Assembly (NCBI GenBank): GCA_963662905.2
Contig: CAXXFD010000001.1
Location: 620,001-684,000 of the forward strand
Reading direction: 5' to 3'
Origin: G963662905 sp963662905
GTDB taxonomy: Bacteria > Bacteroidota > Bacteroidia > Bacteroidales > WRLA01
DNA length: 64,000 nucleotides
The notes below the pieces were generated by a model. The model saw nothing but the letters and a program-made list of their open reading frames with translations, did no database searches and had not been told where the DNA came from. This document shows, piece by piece, positions 7,257 through 16,993 of this stretch. Positions within the stretch are counted from its first letter, which is position 1. Each line of letters starts with the position of its first letter. A program made the position numbers and the translations under genes.

Positions 7257-7413
7257 ACTAGTACTAGTTTCTGTCCATAATGCCCGATCTCAGCGTTATT
7301 CCTGATATTGAAACCAGTCACTTACCGCAGTAAGCTCCTTATTTTCAACATCATGAATGCCTCGACCTCGGGCATTCTGAACCAGAAACTCAACTTTATG
7401 TACTAGTACTAGT
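7257..7413. repeat. Palindrome-bounded long hairpin (MITE-like)
   Basis: The 12-bp palindrome ACTAGTACTAGT occurs at both edges (7257-7268 and 7402-7413). The interior folds on itself: AGTTTCTG 7266-7273 with 7383-7390; AATGCCCGA 7279-7287 with 7368-7376; 7298-7313 with 7343-7358 (14 of 16); and an apical stem CTTAC-CGCA-GTAAG at 7321-7334. The right palindrome provides the TAG stop codon of the SusE-like gene, right after the Ile-Lys-Asn codons. No ORF lies inside. It behaves like a small mobile element or a very structured 3' UTR; which is not known. Confidence 0.7.
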
Positions 7414-8851
7414 TTTTAATTACTTCGTAAGTAGGAACTTGCTTTTCCAGATAAAGGTTAAGGGTGTAGTTACCGGCTTCCTCAAGAACGATATTTGCTC
7501 CATCCTGAGAAAGGGTATTATCACCGGCGCCACTATCGCCAAAGTTTACAGCCCAATCGGAATTTGCACGCCACTTAAACTCAGTTCCGGCATCAAAATC
7601 CATGGTTACAGTAAACATGCGGTTTGTTTCGTCGAAGGTAAGCTCTGCATCAGGTTCTCCGCCCCAACCGTTAAACGAACCAACGAGGCCAAAGGTGCGG
7701 AGTTCTTTTTCCCACACCAGGTCAACGGTATTACAAGTCAACCAGTAGTTGCCCATATCCACTACGCTGAGGTTACCGGCACCAGCGTCTGTATCAAGAC
7801 CCCATTCTGTGCCATCAGTACCGTAATTAGGGCCATCCCAGTTGGGTTGTGCAGTAAACTTAAAGTTTGGATCTTCACCATTGAAATTCACATAACCACT
7901 GAAAACACCAACAACATCGGTTTCGAATACCATTGGCGCATCGGCAGGAGCCCAGCCCTGATAAGCACCCGGAACCCAAAGGTTAGAAGGTGGTGCAGGG
8001 TCATAAACGGTTACTTTTGTTGCAACACTTACTATATCATCAGTGCCCACTTCATCAGGAATCATTGATTTCAATGTCCAAACCACATCGGTTTCAACGC
8101 CTGCTTCCAGACCCATAACTTTCAGTGTGCTGTTCAGTCCTTCAACAGTTAAAACTGTAGAAAGATCAGTAGTAGCAGCGATTTCGGAAGTATCATTGTT
8201 GGCAATGATTGACATTACAAACTCAACATCAGCGAGTGCATGACCATCGAGGGCTTCATAAACGGCAGCTGTCCAGGAAACATCAATGGTATCGTTTGCC
8301 ATTGTTTCATCGAGCACAAATACAGCACCTTCGGTTGGTTCAACAATTGTAGCAGCGGTAATCAGCTCCACAGTGGTAGGATCATAAGTAGTTACTTTGG
8401 TATCAACAGATGATTCAACAAGAGAGCCATCATAATTAGGCAGGCTTGCTGTGATTGTCCATTTCACATCATTTTGCCCGAAAGGGATCTCAAAATTGTA
8501 GAACATTTCGTTCAGATCACCAATTTTAACAGCATATCCGACATTGGTAGTTGTTGCAACAACACCACCAAGTTCACCAACCATTACAGACACACTATAA
8601 ACAGGATCGCCCAGATTTGTGCCATCATTGGCAGAATAAACAGCGGGAATCCAAGTCAGCTCAAGCATTTCGCCGGCCTGATCTTTGGTAAACTCAATTA
8701 CTTCTCCTTGCTGAGGATAAGTAAAAGCCGCTACCGTCGTATTCTCATAGGCGAAGGGAACCGGTTCGTTTTTATCATCTTTACACGCCACAAACAGCAG
8801 CGAGGCTGCAAATATGAGGAGCGCGGTATTTAATATTTTTTTCATATTCAT
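7409..8851 (-). CDS. SusE/SusF-family outer-membrane starch-binding lipoprotein, long paralogue
   Basis: The 480-residue surface lipoprotein probably binds malto-oligosaccharides for the SusC/D pore. A lipoprotein signal ends in LLFVACKDDK, with Cys near residue 22. Two SusE-type immunoglobulin-like domains follow (about 35-155 and 160-290, each with a W-x-A/P-A-V-Y motif). Then come two CBM-like modules: WVPGAYQGWAPADAP to GAGNL (about 295-365), and FGLVGSFNGWGGEPDAE to the end. It is the last gene of the operon, 31 bp after its shorter paralogue, with which it shares the near-identical block PNWDGPNYGTDGTE. Its stop codon is supplied by the palindromic element. A second ATG two codons downstream (8845) could also start it. 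Confidence 0.88.
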   Translation of the reverse strand: MNMKKILNTALLIFAASLLFVACKDDKNEPVPFAYENTTVAAFTYPQQGEVIEFTKDQAGEMLELTWIPAVYSANDGTNLGDPVYSVSVMVGELGGVVATTTNVGYAVKIGDLNEMFYNFEIPFGQNDVKWTITASLPNYDGSLVESSVDTKVTTYDPTTVELITAATIVEPTEGAVFVLDETMANDTIDVSWTAAVYEALDGHALADVEFVMSIIANNDTSEIAATTDLSTVLTVEGLNSTLKVMGLEAGVETDVVWTLKSMIPDEVGTDDIVSVATKVTVYDPAPPSNLWVPGAYQGWAPADAPMVFETDVVGVFSGYVNFNGEDPNFKFTAQPNWDGPNYGTDGTEWGLDTDAGAGNLSVVDMGNYWLTCNTVDLVWEKELRTFGLVGSFNGWGGEPDAELTFDETNRMFTVTMDFDAGTEFKWRANSDWAVNFGDSGAGDNTLSQDGANIVLEEAGNYTLNLYLEKQVPTYEVIKN

Positions 8852-8882
8852 GATTATTTCAAATTATGGTTCACAGGTTTAA

Positions 8883-9974
8883 TTAATTTTTAATTAACTC
8901 ATAACGGGGTGTTGGTGTATCCCAAAGCATTTTGAAGGTATAATTACCGGGACCTTCGGGCATAAGGATATCCGAACCACCGCTTATCAGCACGTCACTA
9001 CCTGCATCGGCACCATAGTTAATGTCCCAGGCATCGTTTGCACGATATTTGAAGCGCAGGTCGCCATCAGCAGATTCTGATACATCAATCGTTACTTCGA
9101 GGATGTTATAAGGGCCGCCTTCGGCAGGAAGCATATCCACATCTTCTGTCCAGTCGCCATTGAGGATACCTGAACCGATTACGCCAAAGTTCTGGAGCTC
9201 ATAGGAGTAAGTCAGGTCGTTGGTATTACAAACAAGCCAGTAGCCGCCTGCAGCAGGAACAGTAAGGTTGCCTGCACCCGGATCAGTATCAAGGCCGAAT
9301 TCTGTACCATCAGTACCGTAGTTAGGCCCGTCCCAGTTGGGTTGTGAAGCAAATTTGAAATTGAAGTCTTCGCCGGAGATATAAACATAACCTTCGAAAA
9401 TTCCGTCTTTGTCAGCATCCCAGATTTGAGGAGCATTTGCAGGATCCCATCCCTGATAAGCACCGGGAACATAGAGTGAACTTGCCGATGGTGGAGGAGG
9501 ATCAGCTGTTTTAAAAGCAGTTATTTTCGTGTTTACTGCATCCGAAAAAACAGTTGTCAATGCTTCGGGAAGATTTGCAGTTACTGTCCAAACAACACTA
9601 GTAGCGGTACCTGGCTGGATGCCCCATCCAATAAACATTGTGTTTAATTCAGGTACAGTAAAAGTTGCTGCAGTATCTGTTGTACTTATTAACTCATTCA
9701 GTCCTCCATTAAAGGAAACCGTTAATGAATATTCCGGCATTTCAAGGCTGGCGCCTGAATTTAATGTATATACGGCCGGAGCCCAGTTAAAGCTCAGCGA
9801 CTTCATAGAATCTGCTTCAGTCCATGTCATTGTAGTACCATCGCTTGGCGAAAGCAAAACAGGACTTACAGTTTGCGATTTATCATAAATGGGCTCTTCT
9901 TCATTTTTCTCACAAGCAACAAACAGAGTTGCAAGCAATACAAGCCCGGCAATATTTAAAATTAATTTCTTCAT
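8883..9974 (-). CDS. susE: SusE-family outer-membrane starch-binding lipoprotein, short paralogue
   Basis: The 363-residue lipoprotein has a signal ending LLATLFVACEKNEEE (Cys near 21). One SusE N-terminal Ig-like domain follows (about 35-155, with FNWAPAVYTLNSGA), then two starch-binding modules: YVPGAYQGWDPANAP (about 167-245) and FGVIGSGILNGDWTED to the C-terminus. It lies 21 bp after susD in the same operon. Its partner downstream is the same architecture with one extra Ig-like domain, so the pair probably arose by duplication and domain gain or loss. Family knowledge: SusE and SusF are not needed for growth on starch but bind it through such modules. Confidence 0.88.
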   Translation of the reverse strand: MKKLILNIAGLVLLATLFVACEKNEEEPIYDKSQTVSPVLLSPSDGTTMTWTEADSMKSLSFNWAPAVYTLNSGASLEMPEYSLTVSFNGGLNELISTTDTAATFTVPELNTMFIGWGIQPGTATSVVWTVTANLPEALTTVFSDAVNTKITAFKTADPPPPSASSLYVPGAYQGWDPANAPQIWDADKDGIFEGYVYISGEDFNFKFASQPNWDGPNYGTDGTEFGLDTDPGAGNLTVPAAGGYWLVCNTNDLTYSYELQNFGVIGSGILNGDWTEDVDMLPAEGGPYNILEVTIDVSESADGDLRFKYRANDAWDINYGADAGSDVLISGGSDILMPEGPGNYTFKMLWDTPTPRYELIKN

Positions 9975-9995
9975 AATCTTTAAAATTAAATGTTA

Positions 9996-11603
9996 TTAAT
10001 AACCAGGGTTTTGCTTCAGATTTGGGTTTGTATTGATATCCTTGGCAGGAATTGGGAACAAGCCGTATTTTGCATCGGTAGCCCTACCGGCCTGTGTGTT
10101 TCCTTTCCATTCCCAGATGTATTCACCACCTGTAAACTTGCCGTAGCGGATCAGGTCCGTTCTTCTATGGAGTTCCCATGCCAATTCGCGTGCTCTTTCA
10201 TCGAGGATGAAATCAAGATTCAGTTGAGCGTCTTCAATCTTCGCAGCACCGGCTCTTTCTCTCAAAGCGTTTACATAGTCAAGAGCATTGGAACGGCTTC
10301 CACCGCCACCGCGCAGCTGTGCTTCAGCATACATCAGATATACATCGCCCATACGGAACATAGGAAAATCAGTGTCAGGAAACTGAGAGTTTGATCCATC
10401 CACTTTAGGGCCAACAATATCATTACCTTCAACTTCTCTGGAATAATTCACAAATTTTGGATAAGCAAATCCACTTTCGAAAGCATTAAAATCATCAATA
10501 GTTTTTGAGTGACCATCATTATAGAAAACAGCCCTGCGGTCTCCATCTTCATATTGATCCACAAATTGAGGACAAACCCTTAAACCGCCCCAAGATTCAG
10601 AAGAACCATAGTCGGCAGGAGACATACCTCCACCGATTGCAGCAGAAAGCAGGAATGTTGTTCCGCCCCAGGTTTGTGTATGCTGTCCGTCATAACGAAT
10701 TGGGAAAATGATTTCTTTCATTGTGTTGTCCACCTGATCGTTATCTGCCCAGAAGAGTTGTTCCCATGTAGGAGCAATATCATAAGAGCTTCCAATAATC
10801 TTATCGCAATAGTTCAAAGCGTCGCCATATTTATTTTGACCGACATAAACTTCAGCATTAAGATAAATTTTTGCCAGAATCATCCAGGCAGCGGCTTTAT
10901 CCACACGGCCATATTCATTAGTTCTGGGTTCCATAAGTGTATTTTCCAGCTCTTTAAGTTCAGACTCCACAAAGGTGAAAATGTCTTGACGAGAAGCATA
11001 AGGAGGAAGGAAGTCGGCATCACCGATTGGATCGTTTTCGGTAACCATAATACCTGTTCCAAACATATCCATTACATGCCAGTAAGAAAGCGCTCTAATC
11101 AGGCGAACTTCTTTTCTGTATTCAGCAATTTTTGTTTTTTCGGTTGCAGAAGTACCACGGTCGTCCAGTTTTTCGTCGGTTGTTTGGCGCAGGTACTCAT
11201 TACAGAGGCTGATTTCGTAATACAAACGGGAGAACATTGCTGCGATGAAAGAATCATCGATACTCCACTGATGCCAATGGAAATCTTTGATCGTTTGGTC
11301 ATTCCACAGAATAACTGCTTCATCGGTTGTAAGTACCTGATGGTCGAACATCAAGCGGATGTAGTTACTGAAGCCACCGTCAATACCGGCGATATCGCCC
11401 GATCCGTCACCACCTTCATTACCACCAATGGCAAGTCCGGCATAACATTTAGCGAGGTTTTGAACATAAGCTTCCGGATCCTGGAAAACAACCTCAGAAG
11501 TTTTCTCGTCCGGATCCAAAGGAATCGTATCCAGATCCTTCATACATGCTGAAAAGACTGCGATGATTCCCAGCACGATAAATATTTTATATAATTTATT
11601 CAT
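9996..11603 (-). CDS. susD: SusD/RagB-family nutrient-binding lipoprotein
   Basis: The 535-residue outer-membrane lipoprotein forms the lid of the SusC transporter and binds the glycan. The lipoprotein signal MNKLYKIFIVLGIIAVFSACMK places the lipidated Cys at about 20. TPR-like helices and the SusD family end are visible: FRMGDVYLMYAEAQLRGGG, NALRERAGA, LDFILDERARELAWELHRRTDLIRYGKF, and a terminal LFPIPAKDINTNPNLKQNPGY. It is 18 bp from susC. The neighbouring GH13 enzyme and SusE-like modules point to an alpha-glucan such as starch or maltodextrin. Confidence 0.96.
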   Translation of the reverse strand: MNKLYKIFIVLGIIAVFSACMKDLDTIPLDPDEKTSEVVFQDPEAYVQNLAKCYAGLAIGGNEGGDGSGDIAGIDGGFSNYIRLMFDHQVLTTDEAVILWNDQTIKDFHWHQWSIDDSFIAAMFSRLYYEISLCNEYLRQTTDEKLDDRGTSATEKTKIAEYRKEVRLIRALSYWHVMDMFGTGIMVTENDPIGDADFLPPYASRQDIFTFVESELKELENTLMEPRTNEYGRVDKAAAWMILAKIYLNAEVYVGQNKYGDALNYCDKIIGSSYDIAPTWEQLFWADNDQVDNTMKEIIFPIRYDGQHTQTWGGTTFLLSAAIGGGMSPADYGSSESWGGLRVCPQFVDQYEDGDRRAVFYNDGHSKTIDDFNAFESGFAYPKFVNYSREVEGNDIVGPKVDGSNSQFPDTDFPMFRMGDVYLMYAEAQLRGGGGSRSNALDYVNALRERAGAAKIEDAQLNLDFILDERARELAWELHRRTDLIRYGKFTGGEYIWEWKGNTQAGRATDAKYGLFPIPAKDINTNPNLKQNPGY

Positions 11604-11621
11604 TTTATCTCGATTTTAGAA

Positions 11622-14600
11622 TTAGAACTTAAGATTTAAACCCAATGTCCAAACGCGTGAACGGGGATACAAATTATTGTCAATACCACCATACACTTCA
11701 GGATCAGAGCCTTCGTAAGGAGTAATAACAAAAGCGTTATTCACAGTAGCATTAAGCGTTAAATCAAATTTGTATTTAGAAATATCCCTGAAAGTATAGC
11801 TAAGGTTAATTTCGTCCATTCTAAAGAATGAAGCCTGTTGTACGTAATAATCTGAGTTATACTGTGTTCCCACGAAAGCGGTATTCAAAACAGAAGTTGC
11901 AACATTGGATGCATAAGGGCCTTCAGAACGGTACAAGCGTTGGTATGTTCCAATTTCTGATGCAGCATTGTTATATACCCAGTTATCAAAAGAACCATGA
12001 CCGGACATATTCAACGCCCAATCTTTGTAAGTAAAATTAAGATTCAGGCCATAGGTTACATCAGGGATGGCATTATGGAAAACATATTTATCTTCGGAAT
12101 TGATTTCACCATCTTCGTTGCGGTCAACATACATTCCTTCAATTGGGTTTCCGTTGTTGTCATAAACCTGTTCATATACAAAGAATGACAGATTGGAGTA
12201 TCCTTCACGGATTGTTTGAATATTGTTATCCACGCCACCACTAATTCCACCTGTTGAATAAGTATTGCCATCGAGGTAGGTAACTTCATTCTTATTATAA
12301 GAAATATTACCGCCAAGTTCAAGGAACATATCCTCATTGGAAATCAGGATACCGGCTATACTGAATTCAACACCATTGTTTTCCAGATCACCAATATTTT
12401 TGTCGATATAATTGGTTAAGTTAGCACCAAGCACTTCGGGCACATACGCAATGAGGTCACGGGTTTTCCTTTGGTAGTAATCAATTTGACCATGTAAACG
12501 GTCGTTAAAGAAACCATAATCAATACCAAAGTTAAGGGTAGTGGTTGTTTCCCACTTGATATTCGGGTTATAACCTTCAGGACGTAAAATGGTGTAATAA
12601 GTATTCCCAAAGGGATACATAGCCGTTTCATTTCCATAAGTATAGCGACCCATGTAGCCGTAAGGGCCGGAAACAGCTTGTTGACCGGTTTCACCCCAGC
12701 CCACTCTGAATTTCAATTGTGATACAGTTTTGGAGTTTTTCAGGAAATCTTCATTATTAATAACCCATGCTGCTGATAAAGAAGGGAATACACCCCAACG
12801 GTTATCTTTACTAAACTTAGAAGTACCGTCACCACGTACGATAGCAGTAAGTAGATACTTGTCTTTAAAGCCATATTTCAAACGGCCAAAATAAGACAGG
12901 AGCACATAAGCTGAGATGTTGTCACCTGCTATATTGAAAGCATAGGTACGATTTCCGGTTGTGTCGCCTGTATTATTATTGAAGGTGCTTTCGGTATAGA
13001 ATTTTTGATAGGAATAACCGCCCATAAGACCTAAATCACTATCAATATTTTCAAGATTTTTGTTCCAATCCAGATAGAAATCAAATTGCTTATTTTCGTT
13101 CTCATAAGTATATTCATTAAAGTAACCAAATCCGTAACCACTGGTAGTAAACATAGCAGTATTTGGAGCAAAAACGGTTCCGTCATTGCTGGTTTTATCA
13201 TAAGCAAGGTTCAGGTTAGCGCGAAGATCGGGCAAGAAGTGCATTTTATAATCCAAGGCGATATTACCAAAAATACGGTTTGCATTGGATTTATCTTCCC
13301 TTTGCTCGAGCATTGCCACAGGGTTATCTGTAGATTGAGTGGAAGCTTCGCCACTATTGTTCAGCCAATAAAAATACTGACCATCATCTGTTTTAACAGG
13401 TTTGGTTGGATCCATTTGAACAGCAGCACCGATTGCGCCCTGATCAGCAAACTGGTTTTTAATGAAAGAAGCATTTGCATTTACCTGAACGGAGAGGTGG
13501 TTATCTAAAAACTTAGGGCTCAATGAAGTACCTAAAGTAGTCCTGTTAAAGCTTGACGTTTTGAGCACACCTTGTTCATCGGTATAACCTACAGAAAAAC
13601 GGTAAGGCAGCCATTTCCAGGCTCCTGTAGCAGAAACGCTATGATCCATAGAAAATGCAGAGCGATAGATTTCATCCTGCCAATCAGTTGAATACCTTTT
13701 GTTTACATCTGTTTCCGGATTAGCAGAATTGCCTGAAATTTGATTTCCTTCAGCATCATACCAAACACCGAGTAAATTTTCATTTTCAGCGTGATAAGTC
13801 ATGAAAGCATCTGTAAAAGCATCTGTTCCCAATACGTCCAGTCCTTTTGGTTTATCTGTAATTGAAAACTTACCTGTGTATTGAACTTTCAGTTTTTGTC
13901 CTTCGCGCCCTTTTTTGGTTGTAATCATGATTACACCATTGGATGCGCGCGAACCATAAATTGCTGTTGCGGAAGCATCCTTAAGGACTGTGAAAGTTTC
14001 GATATCATTCGGGTTCAAAGAGTTAAGAGCAGAACGCGCACCGGAACCTGCATCACCTGAGGTTACGATTCCATCAATAACAATCAATGGATCGTTGCTG
14101 GCGCTCAAAGAAGATCCACCACGGATCCGAATGGTTGCTCCTTCACCAGGCGCACCGCCACCAGGGGTTACAACAACACCGGAAACCTTACCTTGAATAA
14201 GGCTTGCGGGGCTTGTGAGAGCACCTTTGTTAAAATCATTCGCGGAGATTGCCACTACGGATCCTGTTAAATCTTTTTTCTTAACAGTACCATAACCAAT
14301 CACGACAAGCTCCTCAAGGCCGGTTGAAGCCATAGCGAGGTCAATTTCAACAGTAGTGCCCGGTTGTACGAGGATTTCCTGTGTTTCGTAACCAACATAA
14401 CTGATAACCAAAGTGGTATTGGGTTCAACTTCAAGGCTGAAGTTACCATCAATATCACTAATCGTACCGGTTGATGTTCCCTGGATTTTCACGGTAGCCC
14501 CCGGAAGTGTTGTTCCGTCAATGGCATCCCTGATGGTTCCAGTAACCTTTCCTGTCTGTGCAAAAACAACTCCCGTCATCATTATCATAATGAAAACGAG

Positions 14601-14639
14601 CAGCAATTTTTGGCCGATCATTTTGTACTTGTGTTTCAT
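11622..14639 (-). CDS. susC: SusC/RagA-family TonB-linked outer-membrane transporter
   Basis: The 1,005-residue porin takes up oligosaccharides using TonB energy. After a signal peptide (about 1-28, ending VVFAQ) come the carboxypeptidase-like domain (VTGTIRDAIDGTTLPGATVKI to YVGYETQEI, about 33-95), a TonB box region (EELVVIGYGTVKKKDLTGSV, about 109-128), and the plug with RIRGGSSLSASNDPLIVIDGI and ATAIYGSRASNGVIMITTKKG. A 22-strand barrel then ends in the aromatic tail WTLGLNLKF. It is the first gene of the susC-susD-susE-susE transport block. A 278-bp gap with an inverted repeat separates it from the amylase gene, so it may have its own promoter. Confidence 0.97.
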   Translation of the reverse strand: MKHKYKMIGQKLLLVFIMIMMTGVVFAQTGKVTGTIRDAIDGTTLPGATVKIQGTSTGTISDIDGNFSLEVEPNTTLVISYVGYETQEILVQPGTTVEIDLAMASTGLEELVVIGYGTVKKKDLTGSVVAISANDFNKGALTSPASLIQGKVSGVVVTPGGGAPGEGATIRIRGGSSLSASNDPLIVIDGIVTSGDAGSGARSALNSLNPNDIETFTVLKDASATAIYGSRASNGVIMITTKKGREGQKLKVQYTGKFSITDKPKGLDVLGTDAFTDAFMTYHAENENLLGVWYDAEGNQISGNSANPETDVNKRYSTDWQDEIYRSAFSMDHSVSATGAWKWLPYRFSVGYTDEQGVLKTSSFNRTTLGTSLSPKFLDNHLSVQVNANASFIKNQFADQGAIGAAVQMDPTKPVKTDDGQYFYWLNNSGEASTQSTDNPVAMLEQREDKSNANRIFGNIALDYKMHFLPDLRANLNLAYDKTSNDGTVFAPNTAMFTTSGYGFGYFNEYTYENENKQFDFYLDWNKNLENIDSDLGLMGGYSYQKFYTESTFNNNTGDTTGNRTYAFNIAGDNISAYVLLSYFGRLKYGFKDKYLLTAIVRGDGTSKFSKDNRWGVFPSLSAAWVINNEDFLKNSKTVSQLKFRVGWGETGQQAVSGPYGYMGRYTYGNETAMYPFGNTYYTILRPEGYNPNIKWETTTTLNFGIDYGFFNDRLHGQIDYYQRKTRDLIAYVPEVLGANLTNYIDKNIGDLENNGVEFSIAGILISNEDMFLELGGNISYNKNEVTYLDGNTYSTGGISGGVDNNIQTIREGYSNLSFFVYEQVYDNNGNPIEGMYVDRNEDGEINSEDKYVFHNAIPDVTYGLNLNFTYKDWALNMSGHGSFDNWVYNNAASEIGTYQRLYRSEGPYASNVATSVLNTAFVGTQYNSDYYVQQASFFRMDEINLSYTFRDISKYKFDLTLNATVNNAFVITPYEGSDPEVYGGIDNNLYPRSRVWTLGLNLKF

Positions 14640-14917
14640 ACGTTTGGTTTAAAATAAAACGGTTTATAAAGCATAGAGATTAATGTTTCCTGTTTATTTG
14701 ATTATTATTAAAATATATTGCATAAAATTAATAAAATTTTCATCCTTATTCCAAAATAAGATAGCAGAAAGGGGGTTCAGGCATTGTTTTGTGTGGCATT
14801 CCCGTAGCAAAACAAAGGGGCGCAGGCCGGTTCTCCAAACCATTAATCTTCGAACATGTCCCCTTTCATTTTGATAACCTAAAACCATATCATATAACAA
14901 ACCGGCCTGCATATTTC
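14640..14917 (-). promoter_or_regulatory. Leader between the GH13 gene and susC, with inverted repeat
   Basis: These 278 bp hold no gene. GCAGGCCGGTT (14822-14832) is exactly complementary to 14900-14910, and AAAGGGG just before the left arm can pair with CCCCTTT inside the loop. There is no T run, so it is not an intrinsic terminator. The rest is AT-rich. A 5'-leader structure or processing site that sets the ratio of enzyme to transporter is plausible but unproven. Confidence 0.4.
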
Positions 14918-16777
14918 TTAATCTAATTCCAATATCAATGCTGAACGTGCCGGAACCACCAGCTCATCCAGTTTAAAATCTTTATCGGTGAGCACATCCT
15001 TTCCGGCAGAAAAACCTTCAAGGCGCTCATGGAAGCGCTGTGTATTCAGGAAGGTCGGTTTGATGTTTTTATTCAATACCACCATTACTGTATTTTCATC
15101 ATCATAACGGAAAAACACATAAACCCCATCTTCGGGCGCATAGTGCATCAATTTGCCATCATGCACTACTTTTGCTGTTTTCCGCCAGTTGAAGATTTTC
15201 TTCGCTACTTGCTGCGCTTCTATTTGGTCTTCACTCAGACCTTTTCCGCTCATTGCATCGGCTTTATCGCCTTCCCAGCCACCCGGGAAGTCGCTGCGGA
15301 TTGTTGCATGTTCACCGGGATGTCCTGTATTGCTCATCAATACTTCCGTACCATAATATATCTGTGGAATTCCGCGCATCGTGGCAATATATGCCATTCC
15401 CATTTTATAGAGATCCAAATCCTCGTTTACCTGCGTATAAAACCGATCCATATCGTGGTTATCCGGGAAGATGACCAATTCAAAAGGATCGGCATATAAA
15501 AAGTCGTTGGTAAGCATATCATAAAGTTTGATCAGACCGCTACCGTAGCGTGTATCCTGATCGCGCAAACCACGGGTCAATGCACCCTGCAAAGGGAAAT
15601 CCATCAGGCTGGGCAGGCAGGAAGTGTAACCGTTGGGGTTCTGTTTTCCTTTTTGCCAATGTGCCACGAGGGCCGGGTTTTCGGTCCATTCTTCACCAAC
15701 AATATTCAGCTTAGGGTATTCGTCCATCAAAGCGCATGTCCAGTCGGTCATAAAATCTTTATCGGGATAAGGGTAGGTATCCATGCGAATGCCGGCGAGC
15801 TTTGCATATTCCACCCACCAAATACTATTTTGGATCAGATAGGTAGCAAAAATCGGGTTGCGCTGGTTCATATCCGGCATGGTTTCCACAAACCATCCAT
15901 CGGAAAAGCCTTTATAATCATCCTGCGATACATAAGGATCCTGAATCACCTGGCGCCGATGGTTTGTTTTAACGTATTCGGTACCATGATTGATCCAATC
16001 GGGTGTGGGCATATCTTTCATCCACCAGTGTTCGCTTCCGCAATGATTGAGAATCAAGTCCATAATCATTTTGATGCCCATTTTTGATGCTTTAATGCTC
16101 AAATCGCGATATTGCTTATTGGTACCATAACGTGGGTCAATTTTATAAAAATCTGTTGCGGCATATCCATGATAGGAAAAAGCGGGCATATTGTTTTCAA
16201 GCACGGGATTGACCCAAATAGCAGTAAAGCCCATATCTTTAATATAAGGTAAGGCTTTATCAATACCGGCAATATCGCCACCATGGCGGCCGTTTTTGTC
16301 AGCGCGCTTTGCTTTCTCGAGCATTCCGGGCATATCATCGTTGGATGGGTCTCCATTTACGAAGCGGTCGGGCGTAATCAGGTACATTACATCTTCCTGG
16401 CTGAAGCCTTCGTACTCTTCGCCGCTTTTATCACGTTTCTTTAGTTCATATTGTATTTCGGCCTGAATTTTTCCCTTATTGTTTTTTAAAACAATAGGAA
16501 GATTTCCCGGCTTGCAATCGAAAGAAATATTCAAATAAATAAAAAGGAAGTTGGGGTTTGGGACTTTTTCCACTCTGGACAAGCTGATTCCGGGATAATC
16601 TATTTCGATATTGTATTGGCTTATATCATAAGCCTGCAGCATGATCTGCAGTTCCGGATTGTTCATTCCTGTCCACCAAAATGGCGGTTCTACACGTTCA
16701 ATTTCCACTTTTGCCTGTAGATTCAGAATTCCCAAAAAAATGAAAATGAAAATGCTTAGTGCACGAAAAGATTTCAT
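14918..16777 (-). CDS. susA: GH13 alpha-amylase family enzyme (neopullulanase-like, SusA type)
   Basis: The 619-residue enzyme cuts alpha-1,4-glucans, and its length is close to SusA of B. thetaiotaomicron. It has a type I signal peptide (about 1-22, ending LNLQA), so it is probably periplasmic. An N-terminal cyclomaltodextrinase-like beta domain (about 23-125, starting VEIERVEPPFWWTG) precedes the (beta/alpha)8 barrel. Conserved GH13 regions: MDLILNHCGSEH; GIRMDTYPY (nucleophile Asp); NIVGEEW (acid/base Glu); FPDNHDMDR (transition-state Asp). It is upstream of susC with its own TAATTTTG promoter box. Imported maltodextrins would be hydrolysed here. No outer-surface SusG-like lipoprotein amylase is in the window. 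Confidence 0.92.
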   Translation of the reverse strand: MKSFRALSIFIFIFLGILNLQAKVEIERVEPPFWWTGMNNPELQIMLQAYDISQYNIEIDYPGISLSRVEKVPNPNFLFIYLNISFDCKPGNLPIVLKNNKGKIQAEIQYELKKRDKSGEEYEGFSQEDVMYLITPDRFVNGDPSNDDMPGMLEKAKRADKNGRHGGDIAGIDKALPYIKDMGFTAIWVNPVLENNMPAFSYHGYAATDFYKIDPRYGTNKQYRDLSIKASKMGIKMIMDLILNHCGSEHWWMKDMPTPDWINHGTEYVKTNHRRQVIQDPYVSQDDYKGFSDGWFVETMPDMNQRNPIFATYLIQNSIWWVEYAKLAGIRMDTYPYPDKDFMTDWTCALMDEYPKLNIVGEEWTENPALVAHWQKGKQNPNGYTSCLPSLMDFPLQGALTRGLRDQDTRYGSGLIKLYDMLTNDFLYADPFELVIFPDNHDMDRFYTQVNEDLDLYKMGMAYIATMRGIPQIYYGTEVLMSNTGHPGEHATIRSDFPGGWEGDKADAMSGKGLSEDQIEAQQVAKKIFNWRKTAKVVHDGKLMHYAPEDGVYVFFRYDDENTVMVVLNKNIKPTFLNTQRFHERLEGFSAGKDVLTDKDFKLDELVVPARSALILELD

Positions 16778-16817
16778 ACGGATAGTTTTGGGTAATAAAT
16801 TTTAAATTTTATTAACG

Positions 16818-16825
16818 CAAAATTA
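16818..16825 (-). promoter_or_regulatory. Predicted -7 box for the GH13 gene
   Basis: On the minus strand TAATTTTG matches TAnnTTTG and lies about 40 bp before the start codon at 16777. Confidence 0.5.
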
Positions 16826-16993
16826 ATTTTTTGAATAAAATAAAGGTAGGTAACGGGGTTTACAATAGGTGAACATAAAATCAAAATACTCATTGAAATA
16901 TTAACTTTAAATATTGATTTAAAGTAATTTAAGTGGTAATCAAAAAGTAAACGACGAATTTTGTATGCTAAAATTTTATTAAGAATAAAACGA

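Noticed and set aside
7257..7413. ACTAGT pairs as cloning (SpeI) scars
   Set aside because: The flanking sequence is a structured natural-looking hairpin and continues in frame with the SusE-like gene; no vector sequence is present.
10674..11552. 292-codon plus-strand frame across susD
   Set aside because: It is antisense to a SusD with intact lipoprotein signal and family motifs; no sign of selection on the shadow frame.
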